Assembly: GCA_902783595.1 (NCBI GenBank)
Contig: CACZRR010000010.1
Coordinates: forward strand, 1-32,330
Length of the DNA stretch: 32,330 nucleotides
DNA from: an uncultured Bacteroidota bacterium
GTDB lineage: Bacteria; Bacteroidota; Bacteroidia; Bacteroidales; P3
Direction: 5' to 3'
Shown here: in pieces, positions 13,319 through 21,846 of the stretch
Layout of the letters: every line of letters starts with the position of its first letter
Numbering within the stretch: position 1 is the stretch's first letter
The notes under the pieces: model-generated
The model's database searches: none
Seen by the model: the letters and a program-made list of their open reading frames with translations, nothing else
Told to the model about the DNA's origin: nothing
Position numbers and translations under genes: made by a program

Positions 13319-14575
13319 ATGGACGAGCAGAACTCCAACAAACAACGCCACAATCTGCTGCGCAGCGTTTTGAATCCCTTCGAGGTATTCAGCCATCACC
13401 ATATTGAGAATGCACCCAAGAAGGAGTTGCGTCGCTTTAAGTTCACCACTAGTCGAAGCTTCGAGGCGCTCATCTTCCTCACCATCTTCTTTCTCTTCTT
13501 CGGTCTATTGGCCTACAAGATGACCTTGCCTCATATGCTCAATACCTTCATGCAGACAGCGTATCACCTGCTGCTTGAAACTGTATTCTACCTCATGGCT
13601 GTCTGCGTGCTTATGGGTGCCATCTCGAAGCTTTTCACCGAATTCGGCGTCGTACGTCTGCTGGAGAATCTGCTACGCCCCCTCATGAAGCCCCTCTACA
13701 ACCTTCCTGGAGTGGCAGCCCTAGGCGCCGTGATGACCTTCCTCAGTGACAACCCTGCCATCATCTCGCTGGCCAAAGATAACAACTTCGCCCAATACTT
13801 CAAGAAATATCAATTGGTTTCTCTCACCAATTTTGGTACTGCTTTTGGCATGGGTCTCGTGGTAGTGATGTTTATGACCGGTAAAGGCTATGGCGGCGGT
13901 GCTCTCGTAGGCCTTGTGGGCGCCTTCCTTGGAAGTATCATTTCCACACGCATCATGCAGCACAGCACCCTCAAAAGCTACCCCGAACTTGATAGTCCTG
14001 TCACCGAGGCCACTGGCGGTTCGGAGCAGAACATCTCCTTCAAAAGCGAGGGCGGCATTTTTCAACGCTTTCTCAATGCCATGCTTGACGGTGGTAAGAG
14101 CGGTGTAGGTATCGGTGTAGCCATCATTCCCGGTGTGTTGTGTATCTCTACTGTCGTCATGATGCTTACTTTCGGCGCATCTGGCGAAGGAGGTGTATAC
14201 ACAGGCGCCGCCTATGAGGGTGTGCCTATCATCACCTGGCTGGCTGATAAGATCAACTTTGTATTCTACTGGCTCTTCGGTTTCGAAAGTGGAGCTTTGG
14301 TGAGTTTCCCCATCACCGCCTTAGGCGCTGTAGGAGCGGCTTTGGGCCTCGTTCCTACCTTTATTGATACCGGTATCATCAATAACAATGCTATCGCCGT
14401 ATTCACCGCCATGGGCATGTGCTGGAGCGGATACCTCAGTACCCACACCGCAATGCTCGACTCCCTTGGCTACCGGAAACTCATCGGAAAAGCCATCGGG
14501 GCTCACACCATTGGTGGTCTTTGTGCCGGCATTGCAGCACATTGGCTTTGGGTGCTCCTGAGCCTTATCTTCTGA
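13319..14575 (+). CDS. Polytopic inner-membrane protein with Gate/nucleoside-recognition domains
   Basis: A 418-residue membrane protein with about 8-10 hydrophobic segments. A cytoplasmic N-terminus of about 45 residues is followed by TM helices, then the FLSDNPAIISLAKDN motif (near residue 140) and the Gly-rich GKGYGGGALVGLVGAFLGSI segment. These resemble the nucleoside-recognition (Gate) family, also represented by spore-maturation and concentrative-transporter-like proteins; the closest named group I recall is the CD0519/CD1768 family. A transported substrate is not known. Its 6-base gap to the porin suggests that the pair acts as outer- and inner-membrane partners, which is an inference. 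Confidence 0.7.
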   Translation: MDEQNSNKQRHNLLRSVLNPFEVFSHHHIENAPKKELRRFKFTTSRSFEALIFLTIFFLFFGLLAYKMTLPHMLNTFMQTAYHLLLETVFYLMAVCVLMGAISKLFTEFGVVRLLENLLRPLMKPLYNLPGVAALGAVMTFLSDNPAIISLAKDNNFAQYFKKYQLVSLTNFGTAFGMGLVVVMFMTGKGYGGGALVGLVGAFLGSIISTRIMQHSTLKSYPELDSPVTEATGGSEQNISFKSEGGIFQRFLNAMLDGGKSGVGIGVAIIPGVLCISTVVMMLTFGASGEGGVYTGAAYEGVPIITWLADKINFVFYWLFGFESGALVSFPITALGAVGAALGLVPTFIDTGIINNNAIAVFTAMGMCWSGYLSTHTAMLDSLGYRKLIGKAIGAHTIGGLCAGIAAHWLWVLLSLIF

Positions 14576-14922
14576 TCTCTCCTGTGTCGTATCGCATAGC
14601 AATAGGCTTACCCGTTAGGGAAAGTCAAGCTTGCATTGTAACCTTTCATCACGAATAATCAGAGAGAATAAGGAAACATCAAAATAACTATAAACAAAAT
14701 AGAAAAGTCTCGCATTCAAGCAGTAAGAAATGTACCACAAGAACATTTTTGCTATTTCAACACGTTGATAGACAGCCATATCATAGACGTCTATCACCAA
14801 AAATGGTGATTTTATTTTGCCACATTCGGAAATGTTCGTACCTTTGCATCGCATTTTCGGAGCGGCGATAGCCTCAAAGAAATGCAAAAATATTGCAATA
14901 TTAATCCAAAAACAGAAACAAA
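14576..14922 (+). other. 347-base intergenic region: small hairpin, ferredoxin promoter and leader palindrome
   Basis: The first 200 bases are AT-rich with no supported gene. A hairpin, ATCACC/GGTGAT with loop AAAAAT (14793-14810), is followed by TTTATTTT. It could be a weak terminator for the upstream pair, or an operator, because it adjoins the -33 box of the ferredoxin promoter. In the ferredoxin leader a perfect 14-base palindrome, AATATTGCAATATT, lies at 14889-14902. A minus-strand open frame of 90 codons across this stretch is not convincing. Confidence 0.6.
14816..14846 (+). promoter_or_regulatory. Consensus Bacteroides promoter for the ferredoxin gene
   Basis: TTTG (14816-14819), a 19-base spacer, then TACCTTTG (14839-14846) match the Bacteroides -33/-7 consensus exactly. 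The expected transcription start is near 14853, leaving a leader of about 70 bases. The 14 bases TTCGTACCTTTGCA are also found at the kamB promoter. Confidence 0.85.
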
Positions 14923-15090
14923 ATGGCTTACAAAATTACTGACATCTGTGTTGCTTGCGGTACCTGCATTGGCGAATGCCCCGTGGGAGCTATCAGCGAA
15001 GGTGACATCTACAAAATCGACGAGAACGCTTGCGTGAGCTGCGGTACCTGCGCTGGCGCCTGCCCCACCGGTGCCATCGTTGAGGGCTAA
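14923..15090 (+). CDS. 2[4Fe-4S] bacterial-type ferredoxin
   Basis: A 55-residue protein with two cluster motifs CxxCxxCxxxCP: Cys 9, 12, 15, 19 and Cys 37, 40, 43, 47, each followed by Pro. This is the classic clostridial-type small ferredoxin, a soluble low-potential electron carrier for anaerobic enzymes such as pyruvate:ferredoxin oxidoreductase. The start ATG (14923) follows a leader with a perfect promoter, and a strong terminator begins 24 bases after the stop, so the gene is monocistronic and probably highly expressed. The internal symmetry of the two halves shows the ancient duplication typical of the family. Confidence 0.95.
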   Translation: MAYKITDICVACGTCIGECPVGAISEGDIYKIDENACVSCGTCAGACPTGAIVEG

Positions 15091-15114
15091 TCGCACACAC
15101 AGTTTGTAGACATT

Positions 15115-15147
15115 AAAAAGCCGGCCTCGAAACGAGGTCGGCTTTTT
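15115..15147. terminator. Bidirectional terminator between ferredoxin and the deaminase fusion gene
   Basis: A 15-bp stem, AAAAAGCCGGCCTCG (15115-15129) with CGAGGTCGGCTTTTT (15133-15147), has one G-T pair and a 3-base loop. The A-run on one side and T-run on the other give a U-tract in both directions, so it ends ferredoxin transcription (+) and the long polysaccharide operon (-). Confidence 0.92.
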
Positions 15148-15177
15148 AATATTGTAAAAAAACAAAGGTATTACACT

Positions 15178-16206
15178 TTACTGGTTGGCATACTGCTGTA
15201 TCTCGTCGTGGAAGAATTCAATCTGCACGCCTGCCTGGCGGAAAAGTTCCTCGCTCTCAGCACCAGCATGGTACTTACGTTCACACACTACGCGCTTGAT
15301 TCCGCAGTTGATGATAAGCATCGCGCATGTGCGGCAAGGTGTCATACGGCAGTAGAGCGTGGAACCATCAAGGGCGATACCGCGTCGCGCTGCCTGGCAG
15401 ATGGCGTTTTGCTCAGCATGCACGGTTCGCACACAATGTGTAGAAATATGACCATCCGAATCTATGGTTTGGCGGAACAGGTGTCCCACCTCATCGCAGT
15501 GTGGCAATCCCGCCGGTGACCCCACATAACCCGTCACAAGCAGTTGGCGGTCTTTTACGATAACACATCCCGAACGTCCACGGTCGCACGTGGCGCGGCG
15601 CGAAGCTACGTCAGCCAGCTCCATGAAATACTCATCCCAACTGGGGCGCTTATAAGTAATCTCCCCCAGCACCTGCTCTACCTGATGGTTGAGGTCGTCG
15701 ATGGTACCACCATTATCGAAACGATAGTCGGCCTCGCGAATACACACAGAGAGGTTCTGCTTATTTGGATCAGTATTATTCATCTCTCGTTGCTCGTTGG
15801 CGAGGAACGTCTCAAAAGAGACGTGATCGGTCTCGCTACCACGCAACACCGCGCGGTCATAGCGCACCCGTGGATCAGCGTCGACTGCAAAGAGGTAGAA
15901 ATTAGGCTTACCTCGCAGCGCCTGTACCTCACCGGGAGTACGCACGCTCTCTATGATGCAGTTACATCCACTGGCGGCGGCACGTTCGTAGAGTTGTTCA
16001 ACAATCCACGAGGGACCATGCTGTGCGCGCAGATCGTTGCCCACGGCAGTCATGGTATCGCGGTTCACATCAAGGCCACGACGCTTGATTTCCTCGGTGA
16101 GGAAAGCGCGCACGCTATAATGAACAAAGCCCTTATTCTGCACTAGATAGTCAACGATAGTGCCCTTTCCAGCGCCCAGGGTGCCTGTGATACCTATGGT
16201 TATCAT
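15178..16206 (-). CDS. P-loop nucleotide kinase-like / dCMP deaminase fusion protein
   Basis: A 342-residue two-domain protein. The N-terminal part (about residues 1-185) begins ITIGITGTLGAGKGT, a Walker A P-loop like dephospho-CoA or adenylate kinases. The C-terminal part (about 190-342) is a zinc-dependent deoxycytidylate deaminase: GCVIVKD, a GYVGSPAGLPHCDEVGH segment, HAE with His263 and Glu265, and PCRTC with Cys291 and Cys294. Deamination of dCMP gives dUMP for thymidylate synthesis. Stand-alone bacterial dCMP deaminases are about 150 residues, so the fusion is notable. A P-loop plus deaminase layout is also known in yeast dCMP deaminase and the phage-defence AvcD family. It is 18 bases from purE. 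Confidence 0.85.
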   Translation of the reverse strand: MITIGITGTLGAGKGTIVDYLVQNKGFVHYSVRAFLTEEIKRRGLDVNRDTMTAVGNDLRAQHGPSWIVEQLYERAAASGCNCIIESVRTPGEVQALRGKPNFYLFAVDADPRVRYDRAVLRGSETDHVSFETFLANEQREMNNTDPNKQNLSVCIREADYRFDNGGTIDDLNHQVEQVLGEITYKRPSWDEYFMELADVASRRATCDRGRSGCVIVKDRQLLVTGYVGSPAGLPHCDEVGHLFRQTIDSDGHISTHCVRTVHAEQNAICQAARRGIALDGSTLYCRMTPCRTCAMLIINCGIKRVVCERKYHAGAESEELFRQAGVQIEFFHDEIQQYANQ

Positions 16207-16224
16207 GAGTAAATGGTATAGAAG

Positions 16225-16731
16225 TTAGCACTTGAACTTATAATCCAACTTGGCGAGTTCCTCGTTTGCTTTGACGATTTTCTTTTTAAGGCCATCCTTG
16301 TAGTGAACCAGCTTCTCCATCATTGCCTCATCGCCAAGCGCAAGCATCTGCATGGCAAGTATAGCGGCATTCTGTGCGCCACCTATGGCCACGGTGGCCA
16401 CCGGTATTCCCGGAGGCATCTGAAGGATGGCAAGGGTAGCGTCGAGTCCCTCGAGACAGGATCCCTTGATGGGGACGCCGATGACGGGAAGCGGTGTCTC
16501 GGCGGCGATGACACCGGGCAGCGCTGCCGCCATACCGGCGCCGGCGATGATTACCTTGATACCACGTGCTGCTGCGCCGCGTGCGAAAGCGCTCACCTCA
16601 GCGGGTGTACGGTGCGCCGAGAGTGCGTTTACTTCAAAAGGAATCTCCATTTCTTCGAAAAACTGGCAGGCTTTCTCCATGACTGGCAAATCGGAGGTGG
16701 AGCCCATAATGATGCTTACGATAGGATTCAT
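16225..16731 (-). CDS. purE: 5-(carboxyamino)imidazole ribonucleotide mutase (class I PurE)
   Basis: A 168-residue protein. The class I PurE motifs are clear: GSTSDLPVM near the N-terminus, the SAHRTP segment (about residues 38-43), and GAGMAAALPGVIAAETPLPVIGVP (two parts, about 63-86). It converts N5-CAIR to CAIR in de novo purine synthesis, normally with PurK. No purK is nearby. The gene sits 39 bases after the LTA-synthase-like gene and 18 bases before the deaminase fusion; with no promoter visible it is probably read at the end of the polysaccharide operon. Confidence 0.95.
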   Translation of the reverse strand: MNPIVSIIMGSTSDLPVMEKACQFFEEMEIPFEVNALSAHRTPAEVSAFARGAAARGIKVIIAGAGMAAALPGVIAAETPLPVIGVPIKGSCLEGLDATLAILQMPPGIPVATVAIGGAQNAAILAMQMLALGDEAMMEKLVHYKDGLKKKIVKANEELAKLDYKFKC

Positions 16732-16770
16732 ATGATGGAATAAAGAGGTTAGATGCTAATACGCTGTTTT

Positions 16771-18570
16771 TTATCTTGAGGAGAGTGCTGCCGTGGTGGT
16801 GTAGAGGTGTTGCAAGAGTGCTTCAGCGAAGTGCTGGCGGCTGGTATCGGCAGGTGCCAACGTGCGGCTCACGCAGTCGTAGGCCCAAGCGCCTTGTGGA
16901 GTGATGAGGTTCATATGGTTCTTGACGGCATGGACGGCGAAGGGGACACGCTCGTTATAGCTGCTGCCGAGGACATTGCGGCTGAATGGGAAGGGGGTGA
17001 TATCCACCTGCATCTGCGCCAGGAGTGTAGCCACCAGGTCGGTCTGATTCATCAGGCGATCCACCACCATACCGTGTACAGCCAAAGCCCCCCCCGTCCA
17101 AAGGATGGGTATAGCCGCCACCGCTGTATCGGCAGGTGCTTGTCCGGGGCGGAATGTACAACCATGGTCAGGCACTATGACCACCAGCATGCTGTCCCAT
17201 AGAGGCTGCCTGCGGAGGCTGTCAACTAGCACTCCGATGCACGAGTCGGTGTAGGCGAAGGCATTCTGGCGGTTATCCGCGAGGCGGTGGTAATCCACAT
17301 CCCAGGGTTCGTGACTGCTGAGGGTCAAGACCGTAGAGAAGAAAGGCCGCTCGTGTGGAATGAGATCGGAGGTGAGCACATAGTGATCCGGCACGCCCCA
17401 TGCACCAGTGTAGAGGGCTGAGGGATAAGTTTCGCTACCTCGGACATCCGCAAAACCCGTCTCCATGAAGTACATGCGCATATTGGTATAGTCAATATCT
17501 CCACCGAATGTCATGCGTGTGTGGTAACCTTCTGCTGCCAGCGAAGATGCCACAGAGGGCAGATTACGACAGAGGTCGGGACGTTTCATCACCGTTGCCG
17601 TAGGCAATCCCAGCCATCCGCTGAGCACCGCTACTAGGCCGCGGTCGGTACGGTAGCTATTGGCAAAGCAACGCGAGAAAAACACTCCCTCCCGTTTTAA
17701 ACTTTGGAGGTTGGGTGCCACCGTATCATTGTCCACCATACCTGACCCCGCACCTTCCCAGATAATCAGCAGCACATTGGGGCGCGAAGTACGCAACAGG
17801 TTGATATCAAGGGTTCTGTCGGGGATATAGCTGTCACCCAATGTAGCCTGTACCTCGTCGGAAGACATGATATCGAATTCGGCCGCCAGATCCTGCACCT
17901 TAAAAAGCGAGTGGAACATATTGAAGGTGGGATTGAGGGCGGCGTGATTACAGAAAGCGTGAGGAGAGAAATAGACGAACGAGGGGTTGGCCGTTGACTC
18001 GGTGACGCTGCCTCGCATACCCAAAAAGATGAGCCCTCCAACTGGAATGAACAGTAATGCCACCAGTCGTGAACGTAGTGAATTTGCCGGCGGCAAAGTG
18101 CGAGGTGTCACCCAACGCATCAGCATCACACATCCCCAAACCAGGAGTGCCAAGATGGCAAAACCGATAATGGTGAACCATATGGGCAATCCAGCCAGCG
18201 CCTCACGGGGCTTGGCGGCGTAGATGAGGTCATTGGCGTCGGGTTTAGATCCCCAATAGCTATAGAGCACCAGGTCGACAGCAAAAGCCAACATAAACAC
18301 CGTGGCAATAAGCACATAGTATGGCACCAACACGCGCCGCAGAGGGAACCGCTGGAAGAAAAAGCTCACAATAAGCACCACGGTAGGGATAATAACCAAG
18401 TAGCATGCTGTAGCTACATCGAGCCTTAATCCATGCCATAGTGCCGCCAGACACGAGAGGAAAGGTGCTCCGTCAGCCATACCCATATTGTAGAGCATGA
18501 AGACAACCTTCTGCACCACGAAAAGTATCAGCAGAACTGCGAAGAATCGAAGTAGGAAGCGAAATCGCAT
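16771..18570 (-). CDS. LTA-synthase-like membrane sulfatase/phosphotransferase
   Basis: A 599-residue protein with about five N-terminal transmembrane helices (to about residue 195) and a periplasmic alkaline-phosphatase-superfamily domain. Visible active-site features are IIWEGAG (the first metal-binding acid), Thr308 in NSYRTDRGLV at the place of the LTA synthase nucleophile, and the VPDHG metal site. Members transfer phosphoglycerol or phosphoethanolamine groups to glycans or lipids. In an LPS/capsule operon a role in decorating the polysaccharide or lipid A is likely but not proven. It starts 27 bases after the dehydratase stop. Confidence 0.8.
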   Translation of the reverse strand: MRFRFLLRFFAVLLILFVVQKVVFMLYNMGMADGAPFLSCLAALWHGLRLDVATACYLVIIPTVVLIVSFFFQRFPLRRVLVPYYVLIATVFMLAFAVDLVLYSYWGSKPDANDLIYAAKPREALAGLPIWFTIIGFAILALLVWGCVMLMRWVTPRTLPPANSLRSRLVALLFIPVGGLIFLGMRGSVTESTANPSFVYFSPHAFCNHAALNPTFNMFHSLFKVQDLAAEFDIMSSDEVQATLGDSYIPDRTLDINLLRTSRPNVLLIIWEGAGSGMVDNDTVAPNLQSLKREGVFFSRCFANSYRTDRGLVAVLSGWLGLPTATVMKRPDLCRNLPSVASSLAAEGYHTRMTFGGDIDYTNMRMYFMETGFADVRGSETYPSALYTGAWGVPDHYVLTSDLIPHERPFFSTVLTLSSHEPWDVDYHRLADNRQNAFAYTDSCIGVLVDSLRRQPLWDSMLVVIVPDHGCTFRPGQAPADTAVAAIPILWTGGALAVHGMVVDRLMNQTDLVATLLAQMQVDITPFPFSRNVLGSSYNERVPFAVHAVKNHMNLITPQGAWAYDCVSRTLAPADTSRQHFAEALLQHLYTTTAALSSR

Positions 18571-18597
18571 AGTTTGGTTGAGGAGTTTAGCTATTCG

Positions 18598-20547
18598 CTA
18601 AGAGTTGAGGGGGGGGGGGGTAGAATTATCTAATTTACAGTAGATTGAGTTGTTTGAACGAAACTCAGGTACGATACCCTTCATCTTTGCCACGATCTTC
18701 ATATCGTCGAGCGTAGCCAGGATATCATGGAGCTCGTTGTACTCGCGGTCGATTGCATCGAGGGGGTAACGACGCACCTCTGCACGCATGATCTTGGGGT
18801 GGTAGGTGGGTATAGTGTTTTCCTTGGTGGCCAGCAGTTCCTCGTAGAGCTTCTCACCGGGGCGCAAGCCTATCTCCTTAATCTCTATGCCCTGTTTGCC
18901 GGAAAGCTGTATCATCTTACGTGCCATATCGTAGATCTTCACCGGCTTGCCCATATCGAACACGAAGATATCGCCACCGGCTCCCATAGCTCCAGCCTCA
19001 AGCACCAGATTGCAAGCCTCAGGGATGGTCATAAAGTAACGTATGATATCGCGGTGTGTCACCGTGAGGGGACCACCTGCCGCAAGCTGCTTCTTAAAAA
19101 GCGGTATGACGCTACCATTGGATCCCAGTACATTGCCGAAGCGTGTGGTGACGAAATGTGTCTGCTCCGTCGAACGGCTTTGGATATATATCTCGGCCAT
19201 ACGCTTAGACGCCCCCATGATGTTGGTGGGGTTGACTGCCTTGTCGGTGGATATCATAACGAACTTCTGCACGCCATGTTGAATGCTGAGGTCGGCGATA
19301 TTGCGTGTGCCAAACACATTGACGTATACGGCCTCATAGGGGTTCTCCTCCATGAAAGGCACATGCTTGTAAGCGGCAGCATGATAAACCAGCTGTGGCT
19401 GATAGAGATCGAACACCTCTTCCATGCGGCGTCGATCTTTGATGTTGGCGATCACGAACGCCATGCGGTCGAGTTGGTCGCTATAGGTATTGCGCAGTTC
19501 GAACTGCAGGTCGTACATGGGGCTCTCGGCCTGGTCGAGCATCACCACCTTTTTTGGCTGGTAGCGCATCAACTGGCGGCATATTTCTGATCCTATGCTA
19601 CCTGCCGCGCCGGTGACGAGCACCACCTTGTCCACCACCTCGCGCACGATGTTCACATTGTCCATCTTGATGGGTTCGCGCTCCAGGAGGTCCTCAATCT
19701 TGATATCCTCAATTTGGTTGGACGAGAAGGTGCCGTCCATCCAGGTACTGATGTGGGGTACAGCCTTAACAGTAAGACCCAAGTTAAGGGCACGGTTGGT
19801 GATGGCCTGCTTGTGGCTTAGGCGGATGGAAGGGATTGCGATGATAAGTTGGCGTATCTTCTTCCTTTTAATGAATTCCTCCTGCAGCACGTTGCGCATG
19901 CGCATCACCGGCACGCCGTCGAGCTCCTGATTCACTTTCGACATATCATCGTCGATAAATGCCACGATATGGTATTCGTATACCCTATCTTGATGAAGGG
20001 CATTGCTGGCAATGATACCTGCTGCTCCAGCGCCGTAGATGATAACATTGACCGACGGGCGGCGGCGGCGAAAGTAGTCATTGTAGATCCGCTGCAGCGT
20101 GAGGCGCGAGATAATCATGAGCATTCCCAGTATAAGGTAGAGGGTGAGTGACTCACGGTAAGAGAGCAGGTGGTGGTAGCTCACGATGAGGGGGGAGAAT
20201 TGGTTGTTGATGAGGTTGACACCCCAGCATATCAGCAACGGTCCTATGGTGGCGAAAAGAATCTTGTAGATATCGGATATACCGGCATGACGTATGATGC
20301 CACGATAGGATCCCGATGTTAGGAAGAAAATGGTCGTCAGCATCAGCGACGTGATGAATTTCACCAATACCCCGCGCGACGAGAACTCCTCAGCACCGAA
20401 GGAGCGAAACATCTCCATGGCAAAGAATGCTGCAACGAACAGCGCCACATCCATCAACAGCACATAGGTCTGTGGGATGGTGGAGTGGCGATACTTCTTG
20501 ACGAGCCAGAAGGAGAGTCTTCTAAAATAAGGTAAATTATTTAACAT
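18598..20547 (-). CDS. Membrane-bound nucleotide-sugar 4,6-dehydratase (WbpM/CapD/PglF family)
   Basis: About 649 residues from the ATG at 20547; a TTG two codons upstream (20553) is possible. Four transmembrane helices come first, then a Rossmann CoA-binding-like domain (GAGAAGIIAS), then an extended SDR domain with VTGAAGSIGSE. The catalytic triad reads STDK with Met444 and Lys448 (NIMGASKR): the MxxxK in place of YxxxK is typical of the large UDP-GlcNAc 4,6-dehydratases. The product feeds 6-deoxy amino sugars, often the first sugar of the repeat. The last codons contain a run of twelve C, encoding Pro-Pro-Pro just before the stop. Confidence 0.88.
   Translation of the reverse strand: MLNNLPYFRRLSFWLVKKYRHSTIPQTYVLLMDVALFVAAFFAMEMFRSFGAEEFSSRGVLVKFITSLMLTTIFFLTSGSYRGIIRHAGISDIYKILFATIGPLLICWGVNLINNQFSPLIVSYHHLLSYRESLTLYLILGMLMIISRLTLQRIYNDYFRRRRPSVNVIIYGAGAAGIIASNALHQDRVYEYHIVAFIDDDMSKVNQELDGVPVMRMRNVLQEEFIKRKKIRQLIIAIPSIRLSHKQAITNRALNLGLTVKAVPHISTWMDGTFSSNQIEDIKIEDLLEREPIKMDNVNIVREVVDKVVLVTGAAGSIGSEICRQLMRYQPKKVVMLDQAESPMYDLQFELRNTYSDQLDRMAFVIANIKDRRRMEEVFDLYQPQLVYHAAAYKHVPFMEENPYEAVYVNVFGTRNIADLSIQHGVQKFVMISTDKAVNPTNIMGASKRMAEIYIQSRSTEQTHFVTTRFGNVLGSNGSVIPLFKKQLAAGGPLTVTHRDIIRYFMTIPEACNLVLEAGAMGAGGDIFVFDMGKPVKIYDMARKMIQLSGKQGIEIKEIGLRPGEKLYEELLATKENTIPTYHPKIMRAEVRRYPLDAIDREYNELHDILATLDDMKIVAKMKGIVPEFRSNNSIYCKLDNSTPPPLNS
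18609..18620. repeat. 12-base G/C homopolymer at the 3' end of the dehydratase gene
   Basis: Twelve consecutive G on the + strand (C on the coding strand). It encodes the end of Thr, three Pro and the start of Leu, five codons before the stop. Gain or loss of one base changes only the last residues and moves the stop by 5 to 11 bases towards the next gene. Long G/C tracts are the classic slippage sites of phase-variable genes and are also prone to sequencing error. Confidence 0.9.
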
Positions 20548-20565
20548 AGGCAAAAAGTGCTATTG

Positions 20566-21846
20566 TTATAGTCGTGCATCAATCATTTGGCGTGGCAACA
20601 CACCTTTGACGTCGTAGATTACGCCGGGTTGCGGCACCAGCGTGCGCACATCGAGATCGCGGAATGTGTTGTGTGCCACCGCCAGCATAGCGGCATCGTA
20701 CGTAATTCCCGTCGGTAGGGTCGGCAGCACCTCGATGCCGTATTCGTGTTGCGCCTTGGAGGAGTCGACCCACGGATCCACCACGGTGATGTGGCGTGTG
20801 TATTCTTGAAGGGTGTGGACGATATCCACCACCTTGGTGTTGCGGATATCGGGACAATTTTCCTTGAAGGTGAAACCAAGTATGAGGATGCGGGCATCCT
20901 TGACGGTCACTCCTTTGAGGTTCATCTGCTTGATGAGCTGGCCGGCGACATAGTTTCCCATGCTGTTGTTGAGCCTGCGGGCATTGCTCATCACACGCGG
21001 CAGCACGCCGTAGAGTTGCGATTTCTGGATGAGGTAGTAGGGATCCACGCTGATACAATGACCTCCCACGAGGCCGGGGTTCATGGCTATGAAGTTCCAT
21101 TTTGTCGCCGCCGCCTCGAGCACGTCATGGGTGTCGATACCCATCGCGTTGAAGATCTTGGCAAGCTCGTTGACAAAGGCGATATTCACGTCGCGCTGCG
21201 AGTTCTCTATGATCTTGCTGGCTTCCGCCACACGGATAGAAGGGGCGCGGTGGGTGCCGTTGAGGAGCACGGCGTTGTACATGCTGTCGATGAACTCGGC
21301 CGCCTCGGGTGTGGATCCTGAGGTAACCTTCTTGATGGTCTCCACGCTGTGGGTACGGTCGCCGGGGTTGATACGCTCGGGGCTATATCCCGCAAAGAAG
21401 TCGGTGTTGAGCAGCAACCCCGATACGCGCTCTACCACCGGCAGACACTCCTCCTCGGTGACGCCAGGATAGACGGTGCTCTCATACACCACGATGTCGC
21501 CTTTCCCAATGGCGCGACCCACCACTTCGGATGCCGAAAGCAATGGGGTGAGATCGGGACGGTTGTTGTCGTCGACGGGCGTAGGCACCGCCACGATGTA
21601 CACGTTGCAGTCTTTTATCTCCTCTTCACGGCAGGTGCAACGCATGCCGTACTTGCTGATGGCCTCCTGCAGCACATCGTCATCCACCTCGCGGGTGTCG
21701 TCATGCCCCTGCATGAGGGCCTCCACGCGACTCTGCCGGAGGTCGTAACCCACCACGGGAAAGCGTGTGGAGAAAAGGCGTGCCAGTGGGAGCCCCACAT
21801 AGCCGAGTCCCACGACACATATCCTTATATCATCTAATGTTATCAT
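20566..21846 (-). CDS. wbpA: UDP-N-acetyl-D-glucosamine/mannosamine 6-dehydrogenase (WbpA-like)
   Basis: A 426-residue UDP-sugar dehydrogenase. The N-terminal Rossmann motif is VVGLGYVGLPLARLF. The central domain has NSQRDVNIAFVNELAK, and catalytic Cys264 is in GGHCISVDPYYL. This signature belongs to the UDP-HexNAc branch rather than UDP-glucose dehydrogenase. It makes a UDP-HexNAc uronic acid by two NAD-dependent oxidations. The start at 21846 (ATG) gives [13 protein letters not shown] and overlaps the preceding aminotransferase stop as ATGA; the frame stays open upstream but that is coding for the neighbour. With WbpB, WbpD and WbpE next to it, UDP-GlcNAc is the likely substrate. Confidence 0.88.
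   Translation of the reverse strand: MITLDDIRICVVGLGYVGLPLARLFSTRFPVVGYDLRQSRVEALMQGHDDTREVDDDVLQEAISKYGMRCTCREEEIKDCNVYIVAVPTPVDDNNRPDLTPLLSASEVVGRAIGKGDIVVYESTVYPGVTEEECLPVVERVSGLLLNTDFFAGYSPERINPGDRTHSVETIKKVTSGSTPEAAEFIDSMYNAVLLNGTHRAPSIRVAEASKIIENSQRDVNIAFVNELAKIFNAMGIDTHDVLEAAATKWNFIAMNPGLVGGHCISVDPYYLIQKSQLYGVLPRVMSNARRLNNSMGNYVAGQLIKQMNLKGVTVKDARILILGFTFKENCPDIRNTKVVDIVHTLQEYTRHITVVDPWVDSSKAQHEYGIEVLPTLPTGITYDAAMLAVAHNTFRDLDVRTLVPQPGVIYDVKGVLPRQMIDARL

Noticed and set aside
14615-14887. 90-codon minus-strand open frame in the gap before the ferredoxin
   Set aside because: It covers the ferredoxin promoter, has no recognisable family, and has no promoter or neighbour that suggests a gene.
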